A model generated the notes under the pieces. It was not told the DNA's origin and searched no databases. It saw nothing but the letters and a program-made list of their open reading frames with translations. Source: Actinomycetota bacterium (GTDB lineage: Bacteria; Actinomycetota; Acidimicrobiia; Acidimicrobiales; Microtrichaceae). Taken from it: DNA of 6,459 nucleotides. The stretch is from contig JAFDWA010000096.1 of assembly GCA_018268735.1 (NCBI GenBank), forward strand, positions 1 to 6,459, given 5' to 3'. Position numbers and translations under genes: made by a program. Positions 1-5,991 of this stretch are shown piece after piece. The stretch's first letter is position 1. Every line of letters starts with the position of its first letter.

Positions 1-453
1 GGCGTCCACGCGGAGCGACGGGTAGAGGGCCGCGAGCGTCCGGGCAGATGAGCGCAGCACCTCCTCGCTCACGTCGAGGGGCACCACCTGGCGCAGCGAC
101 CCGTGCGCGGCGAGCGCGTCGATCAGCAGCGTGGTCTTGTCCGAGGTCCCCGATCCGAGCTCGACGAGGCAGCGCGGCGCGGTCAGCTCGGCGATCTCTG
201 TCGCATGGCGTCGCAGGATCGAGCGCTCCGCCTCGGTCGGGTAGTACTCGTCGAGGTGGGTGATCTCGTCGAACAGCTTCGAGCCGGTCTCGTCGTAGAA
301 CCACACCGGGGGGATCCACGGCGGGTCGTCGCGCAGGCCCAGCGCAGTCTCCGCGGCGAGGTGCCGCGACCAGTCGGAGGGGTCGAGGTGGACGGTGACG
401 GTGACTCGGTCCTCGGTGGCGGGGCCCGAGTCGCCGTACGGCTCGGCCGTCAT
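1..453 (-). CDS. egtD: EgtD, histidine N-alpha-methyltransferase (partial, N-terminal 151 residues)
   Basis: EgtD uses three S-adenosylmethionines to trimethylate the alpha-amino group of histidine, giving hercynine, the first step of ergothioneine synthesis in the cytoplasm. The frame stays open from the ATG at 453-451 to the left edge, so about half of a usual ~320-residue protein is visible. Family hallmarks are WFYDETGSKLFDEIT (51-65), EYYPTEAE (69-76) and the SAM-binding loop LVELGSGTSDKT (96-107), followed by PLDVSEE (125-131). The histidine-binding residues of the C-terminal half lie outside the window. The start is fixed by a four-base ATGA overlap with the egtB stop, so translation is probably coupled to egtB. 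The first ~25 residues are acidic and poorly conserved. Identity is clear from the motif set; only completeness is unknown. Confidence 0.93.
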   Translation of the reverse strand, partial: MTAEPYGDSGPATEDRVTVTVHLDPSDWSRHLAAETALGLRDDPPWIPPVWFYDETGSKLFDEITHLDEYYPTEAERSILRRHATEIAELTAPRCLVELGSGTSDKTTLLIDALAAHGSLRQVVPLDVSEEVLRSSARTLAALYPSLRVDA

Positions 454-1802
454 GCATCGACCGCCAGGCGCAGCCCGGTGAACGGCCATCTGGCGGCCGG
501 CGGGTAGAAGTTCCGGTAGGTGACGCGGTCGTGGCCAGGTGGGGTCGCGCAGCATCCTCCGCGGAGGACGTGCTGGTTGACCATGAACTTGCCGTTGTAC
601 TCGCCGACGGTGCCGGGCGCCGCCTGGAATCCGGGGTAGGGGAGGTACGCGCTCGCGGTCCACTGCCAGACGGCACCTCGGAACTGCAGCGGGTCCGCTC
701 CGGTGACGGTTCCCGGTGAGCTCCCGGGCGCCCTCGGGTGCGGCGCCGGAGCCATCGCCAGGCCGGCGGTCGACACGGGGTGCTCGCGAGCGACGATCTC
801 CCACTCGGCCTCGGTCGGCAGGCGGGCACCGGCCCAGCGGGCGAACGCGTCGGCCTCGTGGTAGCTGATGTGCACGACCGGGTCCTCGGGGCGGATCACC
901 TGCGCCCCCGACAGGGTGAACACGCTCCGATCGTGGTCGCGGGCGTCGTGGAACGGGTCCTCGGCGCGGTCGGTGGATCGGCGGCCCTCACGTGCCCAGT
1001 AGAGCGGCGCCTCCCAGCCCTGTGAGCCGACCAGCGCCCAGCCGTCGCTGAGCCAGAGCTCGGGTCGCCGGTAGCCGCCGTCGTCGATGAACGCCATCCA
1101 CTCGCCGTTGGTCACGAGTCGTTCGGACAGCGCGAACGGTGGCACGTAGACGTCGTGTCGGGGCGACTCGTTGTCGAAGGAGAATCCGTCGCTCCCGGCG
1201 CCGATCTCGACCAACCCGCCGTCGTGGGCGATCCATGCCTCGTTCGTCCGCCCGTTTCGGACCACCGGGACGGCACCGGACCGCAGCTCGACGCCGACGG
1301 GATCCGGCGGTGGCACCTCGCGGTACGGAGGGTGCATCGGGTTCTGGAACAGGAGGTGCTTGGCGTCCATGAGGAGCAGCTCCTGGTGCTGCTGCTCGTG
1401 GTGCAGCCCCAGCTCCACGAGCTCCGAGACCCCGGGAGCAGGCTGGTGCTCCAGCTGGTCGAGCAGGTGCAGCATCGACTCGTCGACCGCTCGTCGGTAC
1501 ACGGCGATCTCCGCCACGGTCGGCCGTGTCAGCATCCCGCGGTGCGGGCGGGGCTGACGGGCGCCGACGGCCTCGTAGTAGCTGTTGAACAGGAATCGGT
1601 GATGGGGGTCGAACACCTCGTAGCCCGACACGTGCGGACCGAGTACGAGCTCCTCGAAGAACCAGGTGGTGTGCGCCCGGTGCCACTTCGTCGGGCTCGC
1701 GTCGGGCATCGACTGCACGACCTGGTCCTCTGCTCCGAGTGGCGCGGCGAGGGCCTCGGTCCGCTGGCGGACCTCGCAGTAGTCGTCCCGTCTTCCCTCC
1801 AT
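450..1802 (-). CDS. egtB: EgtB, hercynine oxygenase / ergothioneine sulfoxide synthase, type II-like
   Basis: EgtB is a mononuclear non-heme iron enzyme that couples hercynine to cysteine or gamma-glutamylcysteine with O2, forming the C-S bond and the sulfoxide. The 450-residue protein has an N-terminal DinB-like domain (about 10-160) and a C-terminal FGE/sulfatase-modifying-factor domain (about 185-448). Probable iron ligands are H44 (in WHRAH) and H135/H139 (in HHEQQHQE). FNSYYEAVG (72-80) supplies the Y75-Y76 pair, and the end reads RGGCCATPPGHDRVTYRNF then RWPFTGLRLA. These resemble the Chloracidobacterium-type enzyme rather than the mycobacterial one. The frame is open upstream to 1883, but that extension is basic, unlike the family and would overlap the divergent gene, so I chose the ATG at 1802-1800. 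No strong Shine-Dalgarno is visible. The gene is first in the operon and its TGA overlaps the egtD ATG. Confidence 0.94.
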   Translation of the reverse strand: MEGRRDDYCEVRQRTEALAAPLGAEDQVVQSMPDASPTKWHRAHTTWFFEELVLGPHVSGYEVFDPHHRFLFNSYYEAVGARQPRPHRGMLTRPTVAEIAVYRRAVDESMLHLLDQLEHQPAPGVSELVELGLHHEQQHQELLLMDAKHLLFQNPMHPPYREVPPPDPVGVELRSGAVPVVRNGRTNEAWIAHDGGLVEIGAGSDGFSFDNESPRHDVYVPPFALSERLVTNGEWMAFIDDGGYRRPELWLSDGWALVGSQGWEAPLYWAREGRRSTDRAEDPFHDARDHDRSVFTLSGAQVIRPEDPVVHISYHEADAFARWAGARLPTEAEWEIVAREHPVSTAGLAMAPAPHPRAPGSSPGTVTGADPLQFRGAVWQWTASAYLPYPGFQAAPGTVGEYNGKFMVNQHVLRGGCCATPPGHDRVTYRNFYPPAARWPFTGLRLAVDA

Positions 1803-1828
1803 GTGCGCCAGCCTGCCACGCTGTGGCG
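1803..1828. promoter_or_regulatory. 26-bp divergent intergenic gap with 13-bp palindrome
   Basis: Only 26 bases separate the egtB and MFS start codons, and neither side shows a good Shine-Dalgarno. The gap holds a perfect dyad, GCCAC-gct-GTGGC, at 1815-1827, ending one base before the MFS ATG. This could be an operator controlling both genes or a hairpin at the transporter start. The gap is too short for two complete back-to-back promoters, so promoter elements must extend into the coding starts, transcripts may be leaderless, or one start is really further downstream. A regulatory role is inferred from position only. Confidence 0.3.
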
Positions 1829-3037
1829 ATGTCGAGCCCGGCACCCTCGTCGAGCGCGAGGGGGACCGGCCTCGGTGCTGCATCGTCGCTGCCGGTGATG
1901 CTGGCGGCGATGTCCCTCGGCGCCGGCGTCGGAGTGATCTTCCCGCTCCTCGCCGCCTTCCAGGACACCTACGGGTTCTCCGCCGGGGGCCTCGGCCTGC
2001 TCAGCGCCGCGGTGTTCGTCTCGGCGCTCGTGTCGGGGCTGTTCCTCGCGGGGCTCGCGGATCGCGGCCACGCCCGTCGCCTGCTCGTCGTCGGCGTCGC
2101 CATGTCGGCTGTGGGTCTGCTGTGGTTCGCTGCCGGCACAGCGCTGTGGCAGTTCGTCGGGGCGCGGTTCCTCGAAGGGCTCGGATACGGGCTGTTCCTG
2201 CCGGCGGCCCGCAAGATCGTGACCACCGGCGATCCGGCGCACGCGGGTGTCCGCCTCGGTCGGCTGACCAGCGCCGAGCTCGGCGGGTTCCTCGCCGGCC
2301 CGGTGATCGGCGCGCTGCTGAGCGCGGCGCTGTTCCTGTCGGCTCCGCTGCTGCTGATCGGCGTCGTGCAGGCCGGCTTCGCCGCGTGGCTGGTCGTGGC
2401 GCCGCTGCCCGAGGTCGCGGTCGACCTCCGACGGCGATCGGTGTTCACGCCGTTCCGGATGCTGGGTCGTCCGGCGGTGTCCGGTGCAGCGCTGCTGTCG
2501 CTCACGATCTTCCTGCCGATCGGCGCGTACGACGCGCTGTGGGCCCGCTACATGACCGACCGTGGTGCGTCGACGTTGTTCATCGGGATCGGCCTGTCGC
2601 TGTACTCGGTGCCGATCGTCCTGTTCGCTCCGACCGGTGGTCGGCTCGCCGATCGGTTCGGTCCGGTGCGGGCGAGCGTGTACGCGATCTGCCTCATCAT
2701 CCCGGCGACCGTCGGGTACGGGTTGTTCTCGGCGCCGCTCTTGATCACGGCGATCGGCCTGTTCGAGTCGTTGCCGCAGTCGGTTGCGACCCCGGCGGTG
2801 CAGACGGCGATGCTGCGGGCGTGTCGGCCCGAGGAGGTCGCCGCGGGTCAGGGCGTGTCGCACGCCGTGAACCAGATCGGCGGCGGTTCCGCCGCGCTGC
2901 TCGGCCCGATCGTCTACGAGGCGTTCGGTCCGGAGGTCCTCTTCGGCGCACTGGCCGCCACGATGTGCGTCCTGTTCGTGCTGGGGCTCGTCCTGCACCG
3001 CCGAGGTGGTGGCGAGGCGATCGTCGTGCTGGAGTGA
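1829..3037 (+). CDS. MFS transporter, substrate unknown
   Basis: This is a 402-residue integral inner-membrane protein of the major facilitator superfamily, the usual length for a 12-helix proton-coupled porter. Hydrophobic stretches are regularly spaced; the first runs from about residue 19 to 44 and the last from about 369 to 390. The loop after helix 2 carries motif A as GLADRGHARR (75-84), and the half-repeat carries GGRLADRFGPVR (270-281), supporting two six-helix halves. A Ser/Pro/Ala-rich leader of ~18 residues precedes helix 1, and the ATG at 1898 or the GTG before it is a shorter alternative start. I rejected the upstream ATG at 1739 because it would overlap egtB by 64 bases. The gene is divergent from egtB, so shared control or transport of ergothioneine or a precursor is possible but unproven. 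Nothing in the sequence identifies the substrate. The last residues, IVVLE, are encoded by the first unit of a 17-bp tandem repeat. Confidence 0.9.
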   Translation: MSSPAPSSSARGTGLGAASSLPVMLAAMSLGAGVGVIFPLLAAFQDTYGFSAGGLGLLSAAVFVSALVSGLFLAGLADRGHARRLLVVGVAMSAVGLLWFAAGTALWQFVGARFLEGLGYGLFLPAARKIVTTGDPAHAGVRLGRLTSAELGGFLAGPVIGALLSAALFLSAPLLLIGVVQAGFAAWLVVAPLPEVAVDLRRRSVFTPFRMLGRPAVSGAALLSLTIFLPIGAYDALWARYMTDRGASTLFIGIGLSLYSVPIVLFAPTGGRLADRFGPVRASVYAICLIIPATVGYGLFSAPLLITAIGLFESLPQSVATPAVQTAMLRACRPEEVAAGQGVSHAVNQIGGGSAALLGPIVYEAFGPEVLFGALAATMCVLFVLGLVLHRRGGGEAIVVLE

Positions 3038-3103
3038 TCGTCGTTCTGGAGTGATGGTCGTTCTGGAGTGATGGTCGTTCTGGAGTGATCGTCGTTCTGA
3101 GGT
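3019..3103 (+). repeat. 17-bp tandem repeat, five units
   Basis: Units start at 3019, 3036, 3053, 3070 and 3087, with consensus GATSGTCGTTCTGGAGT. Units 2-4 differ only at the fourth base (C or G). Unit 1 has GTGCTGG instead of GTTCTGG and lies in the coding end of the MFS gene. Unit 5 ends GAGGT instead of GAGGT's expected GGAGT, a two-base difference. Each junction reads GTGA, so a TGA recurs every 17 bases, at 3035, 3052, 3069 and 3086, covering all three frames. Units are directly adjacent with no spacers, so this is not CRISPR. It is most simply explained as expansion by slippage of the gene's 3' end. Confidence 0.9.
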
Positions 3104-3148
3104 TCGTGTGTGAGATCGACCGCTGGGGGGTCCATCTCGCACACGAAC
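3102..3148 (+). terminator. Strong hairpin between convergent genes, candidate terminator
   Basis: The arms GTTCGTGTGTGAGAT (3102-3116) and ATCTCGCACACGAAC (3134-3148) form a 15-bp stem around a 17-base loop that contains GGGGGG (3125-3130). The single non-Watson-Crick pair (3111 with 3139) is U-G in a plus-strand transcript but A-C in a minus-strand one, so the stem is better in the MFS mRNA. No U-tract follows, so this would be a non-canonical terminator or a 3'-end stabilising structure. The octamer ATCTCGCA of the right arm recurs at 3155-3162. Its place between the MFS gene and the convergent amine oxidase gene suits transcription termination. The remaining bases to 3221 hold no gene I can support. 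Confidence 0.5.
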
Positions 3149-3221
3149 GCCGGGATCTCGCATTCGGGGCCGCCACGCGGTGAGGGGGTCCCTGAGCACC
3201 AGCGGAGTCCTGCGGGGATCC

Positions 3222-4601
3222 TCAGAGGAGGGCGAGCACCTCACGGGCCGCCTGCTCTCCCGAGCGCACGGCCCCTTCCATGTAGCCGTTCCACACCGGG
3301 GCGCACTCGGCGCCGGCCCAGTGGATCGGCCCGATCGGTGCCCGGAGCGCTTGACCGAAGCCGGTCCACACGCCGGGCGTGAAGTGTGCGCCGTAGCACC
3401 CGCGGCTGTGGGGCTCGGCCATCCAGTCACGTTCGATGTACTCGACCGGGTGCAGCGCCTTGGTCCCGAAGTAGCGGGCGAAGCACGCCACGGTCGCATC
3501 CATGCGCTCGGAGTGGCTCCGTCGAGCGAAGGCCCGACCGTCGGCCCCCTCCATGAACCCGACGAGGATGCCCGGGTCGCCGTCGGGCGGCGAGTTGTCG
3601 AACACGACCTTGACGGGGCCCTCGTCGGAGGCGGCCTGGCCGTTCAGCCCGTCGGCCCGCCAGAACGGCTCGTCGTAGACCGCGTAGACCTTGATCACGC
3701 TGCCTGCCGGCAACCGCTGGGTGAGCTGGTCGCGCCAGCTCGGCAGCGCCGGTGCGTAGTCGATGCGCCCCGCGAGCGTCGGGGGCAGCGTGACGATGAC
3801 CCGCCGGGCGGTGAAGGCCTCGCCGTCGCCGCCGTCACCTGCTGTGGTGCGAACGACCACCCCGGTGTCCTCGCCGTGCTCGATCCGCCGCACGGGCACC
3901 CCCAACCGGACCCGGTCGCCGAGGCCAGCGGCGAGTCGCTCGCTGATCAGCCAGGTGCCACCGACGACGCGATCCTGCTGGGCGCCCCGATCGGTCGACA
4001 GCAGCGTCTCGAGCCCGGATCCGGACCTCGCGTAGAAGAGCGCGTGGAGCATCGACAGGTCGCTCGACTGCGTCGAGAACACGGCCTCGGTCGCGACCCG
4101 GAAGTACTCGCGCCCGAGGGGTGTGCGCAGGTTGCGCCTGATCCACGACTCGAAGGTCTCGCCGTCGAGGTCGAGCGCGTCGGGTCCCTGCCACGGCGCC
4201 TCGAGGTCGACGCGGCTCGCCAGGCGGTCGAAGCGTGCGAGTCCCTGCGCGAGGTCCGCGAGGGTGAACGGTCCCAGGCGTGGCGTCGCCCCGCGGTGCG
4301 ACGCGACCCGCATCTGACGCCCGCCCAGTCGGATCACGATCTCGCCGGTGTTGTAGGTCGGGAACGTCTCGAGGCCGAGCTCGTCGATCAGCTCGTACAT
4401 CCGGTTCTGGGTCGGCCCGACCCACTGGCCGCCGAGCTCGATCGGTGTGCCGCCGGCGGTGTGGCCCCGCTCGGTCCGCCCGCCGACGCGGTCTCGGGCC
4501 TCGACGACGGTGACCTCCACGCCTGCGTCTGCGAGCAGCCGAGCAGCGCACAGCCCTGCGAGGCCCGCTCCGACGACCACCACGCCCGTCCCCTGCGCCA
4601 T
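3222..4601 (-). CDS. Flavin monoamine oxidase (FAD-dependent amine oxidase)
   Basis: This enzyme of the MAO/polyamine oxidase family oxidises an amine to the imine or aldehyde, with FAD reoxidised by O2 giving H2O2. The 459-residue length is typical for bacterial members. The N-terminal Rossmann motif is GAGLAGL (11-17) with acidic E34 and RVGGRT (38-43), followed by GGQWVGP (57-63). GSVIKVY (300-306) supplies K304, matching the lysine near flavin N5 in human MAO. RGCYGAHFTPG (400-410) supplies C402, aligned with the cysteine that carries FAD covalently in MAO-A/B. The C-terminal WNGYMEGAV (437-445) closes the FAD site. Y403 and Y440 would form the aromatic cage. No signal peptide is seen, so it is probably cytoplasmic. 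The ATG at 4601 has a GAGGGAG site eight bases upstream and lies two bases after the C69 stop. A GTG at 4607 overlapping that stop is the alternative. The substrate cannot be told. Confidence 0.93.
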   Translation of the reverse strand: MAQGTGVVVVGAGLAGLCAARLLADAGVEVTVVEARDRVGGRTERGHTAGGTPIELGGQWVGPTQNRMYELIDELGLETFPTYNTGEIVIRLGGRQMRVASHRGATPRLGPFTLADLAQGLARFDRLASRVDLEAPWQGPDALDLDGETFESWIRRNLRTPLGREYFRVATEAVFSTQSSDLSMLHALFYARSGSGLETLLSTDRGAQQDRVVGGTWLISERLAAGLGDRVRLGVPVRRIEHGEDTGVVVRTTAGDGGDGEAFTARRVIVTLPPTLAGRIDYAPALPSWRDQLTQRLPAGSVIKVYAVYDEPFWRADGLNGQAASDEGPVKVVFDNSPPDGDPGILVGFMEGADGRAFARRSHSERMDATVACFARYFGTKALHPVEYIERDWMAEPHSRGCYGAHFTPGVWTGFGQALRAPIGPIHWAGAECAPVWNGYMEGAVRSGEQAAREVLALL

Positions 4602-4603
4602 CG

Positions 4604-5932
4604 TCACGTCTCCCTCGACCCCGCGGGTGCAGGCTGCGGGCCTGATTCCATCGCCGGCCGGTAGCGCGCCGAGCCGGCCTCCGGACCCCGTGGGATGCCC
4701 GCAGCGTCGTCGCGTCGGACCCAGTGGCGCCGCACGAACCGTGGTCGGTGCTCGGGCTGGGCGGCACCGACGACGTCGGCAGCCCACCGCGCCTGCAGAC
4801 GGTCCGCCTCATCGAAGGCCTCGGCGCTGCCCGGCGGGCCGGCCAGCCAGCGGGACTCGACGGCATCACGTTCGGCGCTGAAGCGGGGCAGCAGCGCTTG
4901 CGGGTCGAGCAACGCCGCACGGTGCAGCACCTCGTGGCGCCACCACAGCGTCGAGCGGTCGAACCGATCGGTCGGGTGCGGTCCGAGCTCGACGGGCTCC
5001 TCGACCCGGACCGGCTTGAAGATCGACGTGCACGGCGCAGAGGTCGCGGTCGCCCAGTGCAGCGGTGCGTCACGGTCGCGCAGGTCCGACACCCACGACG
5101 CGACCGTCTGGGTCGCGGTCACGAACCCTCCGGCGTGTGCGCACGGCGCGTCGAGCGCGCCGTTGATCGGCGACCAGCGGGGCAGGCCGCCAGGTCCGTG
5201 GTCACGCGACGCCGCCATCATGTCGGCGACAGCCCGGTGCTCCGGCGATTCGAGCACCGCAGCCGCGGCCGCCTCGGTGCGTGCCCGGCGTGTCGCGCAG
5301 GCAGCGATCCGTCCCCGCAGCGGATCCGCGTGCGCTGCGGCGAAGGCGGGGATCGTCAGCCCGTTCGAGATGCTGCGCCCGCCCAGGCCGACCCGCTCGG
5401 TGGCGTGGGTGCGTCCGGCGGTCTCCACCACGATCGCGCCCTCGGGGTCGGCGACGATGAAGCTGTTGTCGTAGGTGAACGTCGGATGCTCGCGGCTGCA
5501 GGGACCGGACTGGCCGTGCGCCTCGAGCAGGGTGACGATCACCTCGACGGCCTCGGCGGCGGAGTCGGAGCGCTCGAGTGCGAGCCGCACCAGATCCATG
5601 CCCAACAGGCCGGGCCGGTCCTCGCCGTGGCGTCGACGGCGCTGCAGCTCCCTGGTGAACACCGCCTCGTTGCCGATGACCACGCCACGCGAGTTGGCGC
5701 CCATCTCGGCGCCGAACATCCACCACGGTCGCGACAGCAGCACCGCGTGGGTGTGGGCGACCTGGGGGATCTCGATCCAGGTGCAGCGCACCGTGGTCGG
5801 GCCGTCGGGGGTGTCGACGACGTGGTCCCGGGCAGGGATCCAGTCGAGGAACTGCGCCTCGTTCGCGTCGCGGTCGCTGTTCTTCGCGAACAGCACGCCG
5901 TCGTCGGTGACGCTCACGAACGTGTCGCACAT
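4604..5932 (-). CDS. C69/secernin-family Ntn hydrolase (predicted dipeptidase or amidohydrolase)
   Basis: The 442-residue protein begins MCDTFVSV and continues DDGVLFAKNSDRDANEAQ (10-27). This is the secernin/C69 start, in which Cys2 becomes the N-terminal nucleophile after Met removal; the conserved Cys2 fixes the start at 5932. Other family features are EMGANSRGVVIGNEAVF (76-92), GMDLVRLALERS (111-122), YDNSFIVADPEGAIVVETAGR (154-174, conserved NSFI and VVETAG) and SISNGLTI (187-194). Known relatives cleave dipeptides or other amide bonds, but many secernin-like proteins have no tested substrate. No signal peptide is visible, so it should be cytoplasmic. The last ~90 residues are Arg/Ala/Pro-rich and look variable. 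No Shine-Dalgarno precedes the ATG. The gene is first in a two-gene unit with the amine oxidase (TGA-CG-ATG junction). A dipeptide or acylated-amine substrate feeding the oxidase is conceivable but only inferred. Confidence 0.88.
   Translation of the reverse strand: MCDTFVSVTDDGVLFAKNSDRDANEAQFLDWIPARDHVVDTPDGPTTVRCTWIEIPQVAHTHAVLLSRPWWMFGAEMGANSRGVVIGNEAVFTRELQRRRRHGEDRPGLLGMDLVRLALERSDSAAEAVEVIVTLLEAHGQSGPCSREHPTFTYDNSFIVADPEGAIVVETAGRTHATERVGLGGRSISNGLTIPAFAAAHADPLRGRIAACATRRARTEAAAAAVLESPEHRAVADMMAASRDHGPGGLPRWSPINGALDAPCAHAGGFVTATQTVASWVSDLRDRDAPLHWATATSAPCTSIFKPVRVEEPVELGPHPTDRFDRSTLWWRHEVLHRAALLDPQALLPRFSAERDAVESRWLAGPPGSAEAFDEADRLQARWAADVVGAAQPEHRPRFVRRHWVRRDDAAGIPRGPEAGSARYRPAMESGPQPAPAGSRET
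4610..4616 (-). promoter_or_regulatory. Ribosome binding site of the amine oxidase gene
   Basis: On the minus strand this reads GAGGGAG, eight bases before the ATG at 4601. It sits inside the last codons of the C69 gene and decides for that ATG over the GTG at 4607, for which the spacing would be only two bases. It is the clearest Shine-Dalgarno I found in the window. Confidence 0.65.
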
Positions 5933-5991
5933 CGGTGTCGACCATACGCCTCGCGTGCACCGTCGAGCGGTGGCGACCGCACGGTGACATC
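5933..5991. promoter_or_regulatory. Divergent intergenic region with a candidate -10 and an imperfect dyad
   Basis: This 59-bp gap separates the C69 and SulP starts. On the minus strand, TATGGT (5946-5941) fits the actinobacterial TANNNT -10 pattern. It would start transcription within a few bases of the C69 ATG, consistent with a leaderless message and the missing ribosome site; no good -35 is visible. A nested dyad lies at 5959-5985: outer ACCGT/ACGGT and inner CGGT/ACCG around GGCG, with unequal internal bulges. It could be an operator. All of this is suggestive only. Confidence 0.25.

Noticed and set aside
103..507. 134-residue plus-strand frame over egtD
   Set aside because: The minus strand carries unambiguous EgtD motifs through the whole stretch.
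1739..1828. N-terminal extension of the MFS protein from the ATG at 1739
   Set aside because: It would overlap the egtB coding start by 64 bases, is Arg/Pro-rich and unlike a transporter N-terminus.
1803..1883. 27-residue N-terminal extension of EgtB
   Set aside because: The extension is basic and unlike EgtB, and it would overlap the MFS coding sequence; the ATG at 1802 gives the expected family length.
3019..3103. CRISPR array
   Set aside because: Units are only 17 bases and directly adjacent with no unique spacers, and no cas gene is present.
3185..3225. CTGAG/CTCAG inverted repeat downstream of the amine oxidase as its terminator
   Set aside because: The stem is only five bases with a loop over 20 bases and no T-tract, which is not enough to support a terminator.
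1529..3499. 656-residue open frame on the minus strand across the MFS gene
   Set aside because: It is antisense to a clear 12-helix transporter, is Arg/Gln/Asp-rich with no recognisable domain, and is a usual by-product of high GC. It also runs through the tandem repeat.
3180..4664. 494-residue open frame on the plus strand opposite the amine oxidase
   Set aside because: The opposite strand encodes a full FAD amine oxidase with correct motifs; this frame shows no family features.
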